This document shows, piece by piece, positions 25,142 to 34,866 of a stretch of 64,000 nt of DNA (positions are counted from its first letter, which is position 1; each line of letters opens with the position of its first letter). Source of the DNA: Mesorhizobium sp. WSM2240 (GTDB taxonomy: Bacteria; Pseudomonadota; Alphaproteobacteria; Rhizobiales; Rhizobiaceae). Location: NCBI RefSeq assembly GCF_040438645.1, contig NZ_CP159253.1, forward strand, positions 2,418,001 through 2,482,000, read 5' to 3'. A program made the translations under genes and the position numbers. The notes beneath the pieces are model-generated. The model worked only from the letters and a program-made list of their open reading frames with translations. It did no database searches and was not told the origin of the DNA.

Positions 25142-26029
25142 ATGGAAAAGATCGGCTTTATCGGATTGGGCATTATGGGCGCTCCAATGGCGGGGCATCT
25201 GCTCGACGCGGGCTACACGGTCATCTCCAGCGAGCATCGCAAGCCGCTGCCGAGCGAGCTTGTCGCCAAGGGGCTGAAGGCGGTGAAAGGGCACGACGCG
25301 GTGGCGCAAGCTGCTGATATTATTATCACGATGGTTCCGGATACGCCGCAGGTCGCCGAAGTCCTGTTCGGCGAGAAGGGGGTGGCGGAGGGGCTGTCGC
25401 CGGGTAAGCTGGTGATCGATATGAGCTCGATCTCGCCGATCAAGACCAAGGAATTTGCCAATGAAATCAATGTTCTCGGCTGCGACTACCTCGACGCGCC
25501 GGTGTCGGGCGGGGAGGTGGGCGCCAGGGCGGCGTCGCTGACCATCATGGTCGGCGGCGAGGAGAAGGCGTTCGAGCGGGCGCGGCAAGTCTTTGAAAAG
25601 ATGGGTAAAAATATCACACTTGTCGGGCCGAACGGCGTCGGGCAGACCACCAAGGTCGCCAACCAGATCGTGGTGGCACTGACCATTGAAGCGGTGGCCG
25701 AAGCCCTTGTTTTTGCTTCGAAAGCAGGCGCCGACCCGGCAAAGGTCAGGCAGGCGCTGATGGGCGGGCTGGCCGCATCGCGCATTCTCGAAGTGCATGG
25801 CGAGCGCATGGTGAAGCGCACATTCGCGCCCGGCTTCCGCATCGAACTGCATCAGAAGGATCTGAACCTGGCACTGGAAGGCGCGAAAACGCTAGGGGTA
25901 GCATTGCCGAATACCTCGACCACCCAGCAATTGTTCAATTCCTGCGTGGCGAATGGCGGCGCCAAGGAGGATCATTCGGCGCTGGTGCGGGCTCTGGAGC
26001 GTCTCGCAGGGCATGAGGTGTGTGCATAA
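25142..26029 (+). CDS. glxR: 2-hydroxy-3-oxopropionate (tartronate semialdehyde) reductase
   Basis: The 295-residue beta-hydroxyacid dehydrogenase has the NAD(P) site IGFIGLGIMGAPMAGHLLDAG, the substrate motif DAPVSGGEVGARAASLTIMVGG, and the catalytic Lys in GVGQTTKVANQ. It reduces tartronate semialdehyde to glycerate, finishing the gcl pathway. It is 18 bp after hyi. The following 195 bp contains no gene. Confidence 0.94.
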   Translation: MEKIGFIGLGIMGAPMAGHLLDAGYTVISSEHRKPLPSELVAKGLKAVKGHDAVAQAADIIITMVPDTPQVAEVLFGEKGVAEGLSPGKLVIDMSSISPIKTKEFANEINVLGCDYLDAPVSGGEVGARAASLTIMVGGEEKAFERARQVFEKMGKNITLVGPNGVGQTTKVANQIVVALTIEAVAEALVFASKAGADPAKVRQALMGGLAASRILEVHGERMVKRTFAPGFRIELHQKDLNLALEGAKTLGVALPNTSTTQQLFNSCVANGGAKEDHSALVRALERLAGHEVCA

Positions 26030-26224
26030 ATTCTGCCTAAGCGGGAAAAGGCGCAAGGCGGGCTAATTGGTGTAAAAGCGGGCGGGGCGGATACCGTTTT
26101 CGCGTCGCATTTCAGGGCCCTGCGCTGCTTCACGGACATACCGTAAAAACCACCCTTCCTCCGAGATTTTAGCGCCCTACGTCTGCCTTGAACCAACGAC
26201 CGTTTTCAGGCACATGGCGGGCCG

Positions 26225-27103
26225 ATGATCCACACCAACCCAATCCGGTCGATCGACCATCTGGTCTTGCCTGCTGCGAGCCTCGACGTAGCGCGGGCGC
26301 GGCTCGACGCGCTCGGCTTTACCGTGGCGCCGACCGGCGTGCATCCATTCGGCACCGAAAACGCCTGCGTTTATTTCGCGGACGGCACGTTTCTCGAACC
26401 GTTGGCGGTCGGCGATGCGGAGAGTGCCGACGCGGCCGTGTCGGCCGGCAACGTCTTCATCGCACGCGATCGCCTGTTCCGGCTCAGCCATGGCGACGAG
26501 GGGTTTTCCGCGCTGGTGTTCGGCTCGGCTGATGCTGCATCCGACCATGCGGATTTCCGCGCGCGCGGCGTCTCGGCGGGCGACATGCTGTCCTTTTCGC
26601 GCGATTTCGTCGGTCCCGACGGCAAAAGCGACACCGCCTCCTTCAGGCTGGCCTTCGCCACGGCCGGCCATACCGGCGATGCATTCTTCTTCACCTGCGA
26701 GCGCATAAACGTGCCCGAAGTCGATCGCTCCGCGCTCCAGGCGCACGCAAATGGTGCTACCCGGCTTGTCGCGGTCACCGCGACGGGAAGCAGGCCTGAC
26801 GAATGGCGTGAACTCATTGCGCCGATTGCAGGCGTGGAGGTCAGCGCCGCGGAAGACGCCATCCGCGCTGCGAATGCGACCGTCGAAGTGCTCGATGCGC
26901 CGGCCTTTGCCGAGCGTTTCGACATGGCGGCGCCGGACGGCCCGTTCCGCCTCGCGGCCGTCACCTTAGGCGTCCGCAGCCTGGCCGCCGCCGAGGCAAA
27001 TCTGCGGGAAGCCGCCATCCTTCATCACCGTATCGGCGACCGCCTGATCATCCCGCCCGCGCCGGGGCAGGGCGCCGTCTTCGCTTTCGAGGAAAACTCA
27101 TGA
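26225..27103 (+). CDS. VOC-superfamily (glyoxalase-like) protein
   Basis: The 292-residue protein begins SIDHLVLPAASLDVARARLDALGF, the first beta-alpha-beta-beta-beta unit of the vicinal-oxygen-chelate fold with a metal-ligand His. FGTENACVYF and FLEPLAV follow, as in the glyoxalase-like domain (Glyoxalase_3 type). The substrate is unknown. It overlaps kdsA by ATGA, so the two are translationally coupled. Confidence 0.8.
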   Translation: MIHTNPIRSIDHLVLPAASLDVARARLDALGFTVAPTGVHPFGTENACVYFADGTFLEPLAVGDAESADAAVSAGNVFIARDRLFRLSHGDEGFSALVFGSADAASDHADFRARGVSAGDMLSFSRDFVGPDGKSDTASFRLAFATAGHTGDAFFFTCERINVPEVDRSALQAHANGATRLVAVTATGSRPDEWRELIAPIAGVEVSAAEDAIRAANATVEVLDAPAFAERFDMAAPDGPFRLAAVTLGVRSLAAAEANLREAAILHHRIGDRLIIPPAPGQGAVFAFEENS

Positions 27104-27933
27104 ACGTACCGAATTGGACAGTCGCCGCCGGCAACGCAGTCTTTGCCAATGACAAGCCGCTGACGCTGATCGCCGGCCCTTGCCAACTCGAATCGCGCGA
27201 TCATGCGTTCGAAATGGCCGGCGCTCTGAAGGAGATGGCGGCAAGGCTCGGCATCGGCCTCGTCTACAAGACCAGCTACGACAAGGCCAACCGGACCTCG
27301 CTTTCGGCGACGCGCGGCGCAGGGCTGGAGGCGGCGCTGCCGGTCTTCGCCGATCTGCGCAAGGAATTCTCGCTTCCGGTGCTGACCGACGTGCATTCGG
27401 AAGAGCAGTGTCGCATCGTGGCGCCCTATGTCGACATATTGCAGATCCCGGCGTTCCTCTCGCGCCAGACCGATCTCCTTATCGCCGCCGCCCAGACCGG
27501 CAAGGTGATCAATGTGAAGAAGGGCCAGTTCCTGGCGCCCTGGGACATGAGGAATGTGGTCGGCAAGATCACCGGCTCCGGCAATGCCAATGTGCTGGTC
27601 ACCGAGCGCGGCGCCTCCTTCGGCTACAACACGCTGGTTTCGGACATGCGCGCTTTGCCGATCATGGCCGAGATCGGCGCGCCCGTGATCTTCGACGCCA
27701 CTCATTCGGTGCAGCAGCCGGGCGGGCAGGGCGGCTCGTCGGGCGGAGAGCGGCGTTTCGTCGAAACGCTGGCGCGTGCGGCGGTTGCCGTCGGGGTCGC
27801 CGGCGTGTTCATCGAGACGCATCAGGACCCGGACAATTCGACCTCCTCGGACGGGCCCAACATGGTGCCGCTCAAGGATCTTCCGGCTCTTGTGGAACGC
27901 CTGATGTCCTTCGACCGGATAGCCAAGGCCTGA
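27100..27933 (+). CDS. kdsA: 3-deoxy-D-manno-octulosonate 8-phosphate synthase
   Basis: The 277-residue aldolase condenses phosphoenolpyruvate with arabinose 5-phosphate to make KDO-8-P for lipopolysaccharide inner core. Diagnostic segments are IAGPCQLESRDHA, the active-site KTSYDKANRTS, DVHSEEQC, QIPAFLSRQTDLL and ATHSVQQPGGQG. Length and start are typical. The Cys in GPCQLE and the later residues are compatible with either metal class. Confidence 0.96.
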   Translation: MNVPNWTVAAGNAVFANDKPLTLIAGPCQLESRDHAFEMAGALKEMAARLGIGLVYKTSYDKANRTSLSATRGAGLEAALPVFADLRKEFSLPVLTDVHSEEQCRIVAPYVDILQIPAFLSRQTDLLIAAAQTGKVINVKKGQFLAPWDMRNVVGKITGSGNANVLVTERGASFGYNTLVSDMRALPIMAEIGAPVIFDATHSVQQPGGQGGSSGGERRFVETLARAAVAVGVAGVFIETHQDPDNSTSSDGPNMVPLKDLPALVERLMSFDRIAKA

Positions 27934-28007
27934 GACATTCATTACGGAACATCGCAAAGCGCTCTCCGTTCTCTGCTCATGAACTCGAGCAAACGAGGAG
28001 CAGGAAA

Positions 28008-28373
28008 ATGACGACTCCCAGCGGCCACACCGAGGCCATTGCCGCCTCGCGCGTCATCGGCACGGCAGTCTACAACACGGCCGGCCAAAGTATCGGAACG
28101 ATCGAGGATGTGATGCTCGACAAGCTGTCGAACAACATCATGTTTGCCGTCATAGGTTTTGGCGGATTCCTTGGAATCGGCGAAAAATACCACGCAATTC
28201 CGTGGGCGGTCCTGGACTATGAGGAAAATCGCGGCGGCTATGTCGTGCCCTTTACCAGGGAACAGCTCGAAGCCGCGCCGTCCTATTCCATCGATGAATT
28301 GAGCAGCCGCGACGGCAAAACCACGCGCGAAGCGGCATTCGCCTATTACAAGGTCGATCCCTACTGGTACTGA
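28008..28373 (+). CDS. PRC-barrel domain protein
   Basis: The 121-residue protein has the PRC-barrel pattern ASRVIGTAVYNTAGQSIG, TIEDVMLDKLSNNI and GIGEKYHAIPW. Such stand-alone proteins are common in rhizobia and may be stress related; no partner is shown. ATG 28008 follows GAGGAGCAGGAAA. The longer frame that starts upstream lies inside kdsA on a different frame and is not real. Confidence 0.87.
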   Translation: MTTPSGHTEAIAASRVIGTAVYNTAGQSIGTIEDVMLDKLSNNIMFAVIGFGGFLGIGEKYHAIPWAVLDYEENRGGYVVPFTREQLEAAPSYSIDELSSRDGKTTREAAFAYYKVDPYWY

Positions 28374-28848
28374 TCCGTTGCAGGCTTAAAAGCTATTGAT
28401 CCTGCAGGGCGAAGGACCGCCCTGAGCCATTTGCGGAAGCTCGTCCGCAGACCGCCGAATTTCCGTCGATGGACCCTCTGCGCGGACCTTTTTCAGCGCC
28501 ATTTTCGCGCCCATAGATGGTTCGCAGCAACCGACGCGAGTGCGCCAAACGGTACCGCAAAACGGATATCCGGGTACCGGCGTTTTGCTGCCTATCCATC
28601 GTTCCGCGCGGCAGCCAGATCTCGTTGAGATGATGCAACGACTGCCCCTCTGCAGCTGCTGTCATAGCGGCGCGGAAGGCGCGGCTCCTGTTGCCCTCAA
28701 ATCCAAGAATGCGCTCCACCACCGCGCATTTCCGATGTCTCAAGCCGTTTTCACGTTTCTGTTTTGCGGGTTCAAAAATGCAATCGCGCCTGTTACTCTC
28801 GAAATGTAAATATACGAAACATCCTGTTACAGAAGAAAGGGCCAGGAA
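28374..28848. other. 475-bp gap without a supported gene
   Basis: A minus-strand frame spans 28393-29058 but it lies antisense to the gene at 28849 and has a Cys/Arg-rich composition typical of a shadow. I see no tRNA, repeat or strong hairpin. It may contain the promoter for the gene at 28849, since the last 100 bp are more AT-rich. Confidence 0.5.
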
Positions 28849-29280
28849 ATGTCTGAGAACCAAACCCTCTCGCAACGTTGGGAAAATTATCGTCCGTCGA
28901 AGACGCTGTGGTTCTGGAGCGCCGTCGGCGTCGCCGTAGCTACCATGATCATCGGCTTCACAGCAGGAGGCTGGACTACGGGTGGAAATGCCGCCCTCAT
29001 GGCTGAACGTGCAGCACGCGACGCCCGTGCCGAATTGGTCGCGGCGGCCTGTGTCCAAAAATTCGCCGCCGATACAGATGCGGCGGCAAAGTTTGCCGCG
29101 TTGAAGGAAGCCTCATCCTGGGAGCGCGATGACTTCATCGAGGAAGGCGGATGGGCCTTGCTTACGGGCATGGAAAAGACTGTCCCTGGTGCACTCGACG
29201 CTTGCGCTGATCAGTTGCTCGCGATGGACAGCCTTCCGGTACGCGAGGTGCAGATGAGTCCAGCCGCTACGGACAGCTGA
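28849..29280 (+). CDS. Conserved membrane protein of unknown function
   Basis: The 143-residue protein has a short cytosolic start, one membrane helix (WFWSAVGVAVATMIIGFTAGG, about 21-41) and a periplasmic alpha-helical domain with two cysteines (AACVQKF and LDACADQLL). AAGGGCCAGGAA precedes the ATG. Proteins of this type are common in rhizobia but uncharacterised. Confidence 0.75.
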   Translation: MSENQTLSQRWENYRPSKTLWFWSAVGVAVATMIIGFTAGGWTTGGNAALMAERAARDARAELVAAACVQKFAADTDAAAKFAALKEASSWERDDFIEEGGWALLTGMEKTVPGALDACADQLLAMDSLPVREVQMSPAATDS

Positions 29281-29370
29281 ACTGTCTGTCATACCATCTA
29301 ATCTGGCCTGAGGTGGCTACCTCGGCGTTGCTGGACCAGCAGACACAGCGATGATCAAGGACACTCGATC

Positions 29371-29712
29371 GTGCGGTCGTTGACGCTTGTGGCAATTGCG
29401 TGCGTTTTGCTGGTCCCAGCCAAAGCTCAGGAGCGGATGTCGATCCGTGTGGACGACGTCCAAAGAAGAACCTGCCCTTCCATGCAATGCGGTGTTGTTG
29501 GCCGGTTCTTCTTCGGCGAGTCGGTACCCGTTTATGAAAGCGTGAACGGATGGTCGCGGGTTTCCCGCTACTATTCGGCAGGATGCTACGAAGGGCGCTC
29601 AGCCTATATCCAACGCGGACCCAACGAGTGCACGGAAGCCAACTGCATCGTGCGCGGAGAGTTTGCCGAATGGATCAGGTCCGAGTTCCTGGCAGAGGAC
29701 GCTGAGGGTTAG
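29371..29712 (+). CDS. Secreted SH3-like domain protein
   Basis: The 113-residue protein has a signal peptide (cleavage near PAKAQE). The mature SH3_3-like domain starts MSIRVDDVQRRTCPSMQCG and includes the turn VNGWSRVSRYY. Five or six cysteines suggest disulfides in the periplasm. The start is GTG 29371. It may bind cell-wall or surface ligands; unproven. Confidence 0.7.
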   Translation: MRSLTLVAIACVLLVPAKAQERMSIRVDDVQRRTCPSMQCGVVGRFFFGESVPVYESVNGWSRVSRYYSAGCYEGRSAYIQRGPNECTEANCIVRGEFAEWIRSEFLAEDAEG

Positions 29713-29797
29713 GGCGGAATATCACTTTCCCGCAGTCGCGCTGGACGGCGATTAGCAGGTGAACCAGCCGGTTCGACGCTCCTCAGGCGTTCTTGAT

Positions 29798-30334
29798 TTA
29801 TTTGCGAGAGCGGACCGGGCGAGCGGCAGTTCGCGCCGAAATGTTCTTCGCCACGGCGGCGCGAATGAGCGCCTTCAACGCCTCCTCGTCGATCTTGTCG
29901 CCCTCATAGAAATCGATGGCGCGGCGGGTGTTGCCTTCCAGGCTGGAGTTGAAGAGGCCCGAAGGGTCCTCCAACGAGGCGCCCTTGGCGAAGGTCAGCT
30001 TCACCTTGTCCTTGTATGTCTCGCCGGTGCAGATGATTCCGTCGTGCTCCCACACCGGAACCCCCAACATGTTCGACGGCTTTCTCCATTTCACCTCTTC
30101 GACCACTTCGGGGTCGGCCTGCTTTATGAGACCTCGGACCCGCGCAAGCGTCTCGCCCCGCCAATCGCCCAGCTCCTTGATTCTCGCATCTATCAGCTGA
30201 GAAGGAGAGGCTTCGCCGTTGACTTCAATCGGGCCGCTCATGCTGTTCTCCATGGTGGTGTCGCCTTCGTCGTGCATGTTGTCGGCGGCGACCTTCGCCG
30301 AATTATTGGACGCCCTTTTGGCCATTGTGTTCAC
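29798..30334 (-). CDS. DUF1801 family protein
   Basis: The 178-residue protein carries a DUF1801 (YdhG-like) domain: IDARIKELGDWRGETLARVR, EEVKWRKPSNMLGVPVWEHDG and KVKLTFAKGASL. Function is unknown. The first 30 residues are poorly conserved, so a start at one of the internal Met codons near residue 22-33 is also possible. Confidence 0.8.
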   Translation of the reverse strand: MNTMAKRASNNSAKVAADNMHDEGDTTMENSMSGPIEVNGEASPSQLIDARIKELGDWRGETLARVRGLIKQADPEVVEEVKWRKPSNMLGVPVWEHDGIICTGETYKDKVKLTFAKGASLEDPSGLFNSSLEGNTRRAIDFYEGDKIDEEALKALIRAAVAKNISARTAARPVRSRK

Positions 30335-30464
30335 TTCTACCTACAGTTTTGCAACCTGGTAAACCGCCCGTGAATGTTCGCGAGGCGCCGATACCGTTGA
30401 AGAAGTCGGCTGGTTGCAGCGAGTCGTGAAGGTCTCGATCTCGGACGAGCGAGGCTTTCGCCCC

Positions 30465-31040
30465 TCACGCCGGTTTCGGCGCCGCTATCGGGATTAGTTT
30501 CGCGAGCTTGCGGAGGTTCTGGGCGGCGGCTGCGAGGTGGAACTCGTCTCGGGCGCCATGCGGACCTCGCAGTCGCAGGCGGTCGAGCTTCAGGATCCGT
30601 TTCAGGTGAGCGAATAGCATCTCGACTATCTTTCGCTGCCGCCGGGAGGTGACGTAGGCATCCGTCGTGGCGATGTCGCGCGCCATGTTGCGTGCGCCCT
30701 CGTGGATCGACCGCAGGATCTTGCGGGCCGGCGCGTTCGGGCAGCATCGGGGTCTGAGGGCACAGGCGTCGCAGTCGAGCGCATCAGGCCGTTCTCGTCG
30801 ACGAGAGGGCGCGGCATCCGGTAGACCTTCTGGCACTGACGCAACTCCTTTCCACCCGGGCAGGTGTAGAGATCGCGGCGGTGGTCGTAGGTGAAGTCGG
30901 TCCGTTCGAAGGTGCCGTCGCGGCGCTCGGACTGTCGAAGACCGGAGTGTGCGGCTCGATCCCGCGGTCATAAACGAGCCAGGCGAGGTTCTCGGCCGAG
31001 CCATAGGCGCCTTTAGCACCGTGGATGGACGATATCACCC
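30465..31040 (-). pseudogene. IS1182-type transposase remnant
   Basis: The C-terminal end is intact in frame and shows RPRCCPNAPARKILRSIHE and RRQRKIVEMLFAHLKRIL, characteristic of IS1182-family DDE transposases. The preceding part is only recovered by changing frame at least twice: ELRQCQKVYRMPRP lies in another frame, and GAKGAYGSAENLAWLVYDRG in a third. The N-terminal half is absent beyond 31040. It is an old, broken insertion. Confidence 0.8.
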
Positions 31041-31090
31041 GCCATCTCGCGGGGTGGGGAGGCGATGTGTGGGGCTTCTTCCGCGGCTAG

Positions 31091-31968
31091 GTGGCAGAGG
31101 AGCGGATCAAGGCGCATCTCATTGAGCTGGGTGAGGGTTGGCCGGAGCGTATCTACCGGGCAGAGCACCACCCCTATTTTCGCGGACAGTTCGGTTTTCT
31201 GCTGCGTTTCTGCGGGTTGGACCTTAATGATACGGACGCGCAGATAGCACGGCTCGACGCGGCCGCCGCGGGCGCCTGGCAGTCGGGGATTACTTGCTTC
31301 TCAACGGCCGGAACTATTCACTTCTTCTCACCGCTCAGGATGAGGCTGGAGCTGGAAGCGGCTCCTGCGTAATGCGGCAGAAGGCGAGTCTGAAGGCCAG
31401 GTGCTGAAGGAACTCTGGGACCGTCCCGGAGAGCCGGTCTCCTTCGAGGCGGAATCTCGCCGACATCCTCGAGTCGGAACCCGACATCGATCCTTGGCGG
31501 TCGCGGCGATCCTCACCACGCCTGCGGTCTATGGTTACGGTTTGTATAGGATGCTGCGCTTCTTGGACGAAGCGGGTATATCTCCCGAGAAAGTCGCAGA
31601 TGACGGCAAGCATGCGGAGCTTTTCACCTATTGCTTACACGAGGATCTGAAGGGCGCGCCAGAGCCCCCTCTCGCTTACTATTAGCTATTACGAATCGAC
31701 CACAACCGACGACCAGCCGGGCCTGTTCTTCTCGCGGCGTTTCGGCCGCAACGACGATATCGGCCGGGTCCACATGGAATATAAAGAACAAAAAAAGGAG
31801 GTGGCACAATCCAGCGGATACGAAAACGAATTGTCGGTAAGCAAGTCGATTTGGCAAAGTTTCAGGATGCGCTACCAACCGCGGCCCGTCACATTTGGAG
31901 CGTTACAACCTGAAGTCGAGGAGATTATCCCGTGGCATCAAATTCAACTCGACCTGATTGAAGCGTGA
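31091..31968 (+). pseudogene. Decayed gene, possibly DUF262/GmrSD-like
   Basis: Three consecutive same-strand fragments in different frames look like one broken protein: YRAEHHPYFRGQFGFLLRFC (about 31150-31220), ESEPDIDPWR (about 31470) continuing in another frame as AILTTPAVYGYGLYRMLRFL, and ELFTYCLHEDL (about 31620) followed in yet another frame by GLFFSRRFGRNDDIGRVHMEY. The pattern recalls the C-terminal half of DUF262 (GmrSD-type) proteins, but this is by-eye recognition. The 5' end abuts the transposase remnant. Confidence 0.35.
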
Positions 31969-32337
31969 GGATTGACGAAGGGCGAGTCTAGGCAGCCGTG
32001 AACGTAAGGGGCGGTGGCCGGCGACCAAGCAAACCGGCGTTGCGTACATATAACGTACATAACCCATAACGTACATAACGCATTTCTCTGCAACGTACGC
32101 ATTCGGCTAAGTATTTGAAAAGACTGGCTCCCCGGGCCTCCGCCATGCCAATTATGAAGTTATTATTTTTCAATTAGTTGGTATGTATCTGTGCTGCAAT
32201 TTGTACAGCAAAATGTGCAGCAAAATTTCTGCATTTATCCACCAATCCGAAAAGAGAAGCGCCGCTCCGGAGGACGACCGGAGCGGCGCTGGATCGCAGC
32301 ATTGCATTGGACAACTTGTCAATAAGGGGCTTCCCAA
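31969..32337. other. Left junction region of element 2
   Basis: No gene is supported. It contains a 14-bp repeat ATAACGTACATAAC at 32050-32063 and 32066-32079 on the host side, attL core TGGCTCCCCGGGCC at 32125-32138, and three 12-bp direct repeats at 32190-32225 on the element side. The promoter for the primase gene must lie in the last 110 bp, where a CCGCTCCGG inverted repeat (32262-32287) also occurs. Confidence 0.7.
32190..32225. repeat. Three 12-bp arm-type repeats, left end of element 2
   Basis: TGTGCTGCAATT, TGTACAGCAAAA and TGTGCAGCAAAA follow each other with no spacer (starts 32190, 32202, 32214). The same array in the same orientation lies at the right end (44866-44901). They are probable integrase arm-binding sites. 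Confidence 0.75.
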
Positions 32338-34485
32338 ATGACCGCTCATGCCTACCAAAATTCTACTGCAAACACAACGCATTTGCATCTTCGGACGCTC
32401 GCCGATTTGAACGATGAACGGCAGTGGGTAGCGTGGCGGACGGAGCTTCGCGAGGGAAAGTCGACGAAGGTTCCCTATAGCCCCGCGACCGGCCGCCGGG
32501 CGAAGTCCGACGACCCGTCCACATGGGCGACCCGCGCGGCCGCCATGCGCTACGCGCCCAAGATCAAGGGCGGCGTCGGCGTCATGCTGGGCGACCTTGG
32601 CGAAGGCTTCCACCTTTGCGGCGTGGACCTAGACACCTGTCTCGACGGCGACGCGCTGGCGGGCTGGGCCGAAGATGTCGTGAGCGTTTTCCGCACCTAT
32701 GCCGAGATCAGCCCCAGCCGGAAGGGCGTGAAGTTGTTCTTCCTTGTCCGCGCCTCCGATCGGCAGGCCATGGGGCCGAAGCATCGCATCGCCTTCACCA
32801 AGGGCGAGCACTGCGAAATGGCGCTTGATCTTGGCGGCCGCTATTACGCCGTCACGGGCGAGCCGCTGGACGATCTTGTCGGCGTCCAGCGGCTCCGCAT
32901 TGTCACGCTCGACGATCTTCGCTGGCTGGTCCACACGGCCGGGCCTGCCTTCCAAGGCAAGCCGCGCGACGAGTCGGATAGCGGCTTCCTCTACCGTCTC
33001 GCTCGCAAGATCAAATTGAGCGGCGGCACGAAGGCTGACTTCATTGCCGCTATCGAGGAAGACGACCGCGCGGCCGCCCATGTCGCCAAGAAAGGCGAAC
33101 GGGCGATTGATCGGGCTTGGGCACACGCGCCGTCGCCGCGCGACCGGTTCGACGATGACGTGATGGCGGATATCGACGATCTTGTCGGCACACCTTCGGC
33201 CGATCCGATAACGACGCGGGTCAATGAGCGGTTCGCGCTCGCTCGCCATGCCGGGCGCACGCTGGTCGTCGAGTTCAAGCGTGACAACTTCCACCTAGGC
33301 CGAGTCGAAGACCTGCACACGCTCTTCGCCAATGACCGCGTGCCAACGCCCGACGGGAAGCGGATGGAACCGGCGTCGCACCATTGGCTTCGCGACCCGC
33401 GCCGCCGTGAGTATTCGGAAATCGTCTTCGATCCGACCCGCAACGCCCCGCGCACGGCGCTCAACCTATGGACCGGCTGGGCCGTCGAGCCGGACCCGGA
33501 CGCCTCTTGCGACTTGATACTCGCCCATATCCGCGACGTGCTCGCCAACGGCGACCGCACCCATGCCCGCTACATCGTCGGATGGCTGGCGGACTTGGTG
33601 CAGAACCCCGGCCGCAAGCCGGGCGTGGCGCTGGTCTTCAAGGGCGGCAAGGGCGCGGGCAAGGACACGCTTGCGGTCATTCTCCGGCGCATCGTCGGCA
33701 AACGCCACGTGGCTCATGTCACGCGTTCTGACGCTCTTACACAGCGCTTCAACGCACCGTTCGCCACGGCACTATTGGTTCACGTCGAAGATTCGTTTTG
33801 GTCGGGAGCGCAGGATAAGAAGGGGACGCTGCAAGCGCTGATCACTTCGGAGACGATGCCCATCGAAAAGAAGGGCGTGGACACGGTTGAAGTCGACTCC
33901 TTCCTTCGAATGTTCATGACGACAAACGAGTCTTGGGCCGTGCCCGCGACCCACGACGAACGCCGCTATGCCGTCTTTGACGTGAGCGATTCCCGCATGG
34001 AGGACAAGGCATACTTCAACGCGCTCTATTCCGAGATTGAGGGCGACGGCCCGGCGGGATTCCTCGCCCATTTGCTCGACGTGGATCTGTCCGACTTCAA
34101 CGTCCGGGACGTGCCGCAAACGGAAGCCCTTCGCGACCAGAAGCTCAACACGCTTCGCGGCGTCGAACGCTGGTGGTTCGAGTTCCTGCACAATGGCGAT
34201 GTTGGCGAGTTCGAGGATTGGGAAGAGACGGTGACGGTGGAGCGCGACGACATCCGGGGCCGATATGAATCCTTCGTCCGGGAAAACCGTCACCAAGGCG
34301 ACGCGGTGAACTCGACGCAATTCGGAATCGAGTTGCACAAGATGCTGCCCGGCTTGGGCGAGTCCCGCCCGCGCGTCGATGGGAAACCGGGGCCGCGCCT
34401 GTATGTGATTCCGCCGCTGGCGGAATGCCGCAAGGCATTTGGCGATTGGCTGGGCGCGCCCGTCGATTGGGGGGAAGGCGAATGA
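32338..34485 (+). CDS. Primase-polymerase/SF3-type helicase replication protein
   Basis: The 715-residue protein combines an N-terminal PrimPol-like domain (GVDLDTCLDGD about 97-107; SPSRKGVKLFFL about 124-135) with a C-terminal D5/DUF5906-type helicase. Walker A is FKGGKGAGKDT, Walker B is LLVHVEDSFW, and the sensor region is FLRMFMTTNESWAVP followed by DERRYAVFDVSD. Proteins of this kind start and drive replication of P4-like elements and satellites. It is followed directly by an iteron-like repeat field. Confidence 0.88.
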   Translation: MTAHAYQNSTANTTHLHLRTLADLNDERQWVAWRTELREGKSTKVPYSPATGRRAKSDDPSTWATRAAAMRYAPKIKGGVGVMLGDLGEGFHLCGVDLDTCLDGDALAGWAEDVVSVFRTYAEISPSRKGVKLFFLVRASDRQAMGPKHRIAFTKGEHCEMALDLGGRYYAVTGEPLDDLVGVQRLRIVTLDDLRWLVHTAGPAFQGKPRDESDSGFLYRLARKIKLSGGTKADFIAAIEEDDRAAAHVAKKGERAIDRAWAHAPSPRDRFDDDVMADIDDLVGTPSADPITTRVNERFALARHAGRTLVVEFKRDNFHLGRVEDLHTLFANDRVPTPDGKRMEPASHHWLRDPRRREYSEIVFDPTRNAPRTALNLWTGWAVEPDPDASCDLILAHIRDVLANGDRTHARYIVGWLADLVQNPGRKPGVALVFKGGKGAGKDTLAVILRRIVGKRHVAHVTRSDALTQRFNAPFATALLVHVEDSFWSGAQDKKGTLQALITSETMPIEKKGVDTVEVDSFLRMFMTTNESWAVPATHDERRYAVFDVSDSRMEDKAYFNALYSEIEGDGPAGFLAHLLDVDLSDFNVRDVPQTEALRDQKLNTLRGVERWWFEFLHNGDVGEFEDWEETVTVERDDIRGRYESFVRENRHQGDAVNSTQFGIELHKMLPGLGESRPRVDGKPGPRLYVIPPLAECRKAFGDWLGAPVDWGEGE

Positions 34486-34800
34486 TCCAACTGATCCAGC
34501 TTCAGAAATGCGACGGTCGATCCAGTTGGATCGGAAAAGCTGAATGGAATCCGTCAGTAAAATTCGGTGATCCAACTGATCCAACTGATCCAACTGGTTT
34601 TGAGGTTTGTAAGCAGGCGAGCGCATGGCTTGGCCGTCGTAGAGTCGCCAGTGCGTTCCCTAACCGAAATTCGTCGGAATCAGCGGGATCAGCCGGATCA
34701 GTTGGATCAGCTAATAAAGTCAATGGTTTGCGCCCGCTGGGCAGTTGGATCGGGCGAAGGATCATTTGGATCACCGCCATACTGGGGGGAGTCGGGTCCT
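34483..34800. repeat. Iteron-like TGATCCAAC repeats, candidate origin of element 2
   Basis: The 381-bp gap after the primase contains TGATCCAAC at 34483 and three head-to-tail copies at 34568, 34577 and 34586. The inverse GTTGGATC(A) is at 34523, 34701 and 34744, with diverged copies between (GGATCAGCCGGATCAG). Direct and inverted copies around a centre resemble a replication origin. Frames that cross it encode only repetitive IQL or TDP peptides and are not counted as genes. Confidence 0.65.
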
Positions 34801-34866
34801 TCCCGGCTGGCGGCCGTCGCGGGTGGCGCAGACCCCGCCATTTCAGTCTGTGAGGAAAAATAGGAA

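Noticed and set aside
28393..29058. 221-codon minus-strand frame
   Set aside because: It overlaps the conserved membrane protein gene at 28849 and has no recognisable feature.
34425..34863. Two overlapping frames across the repeat field as genes
   Set aside because: They encode repetitive IQL or TDP peptides created by the 9-bp DNA repeats, with no domain.
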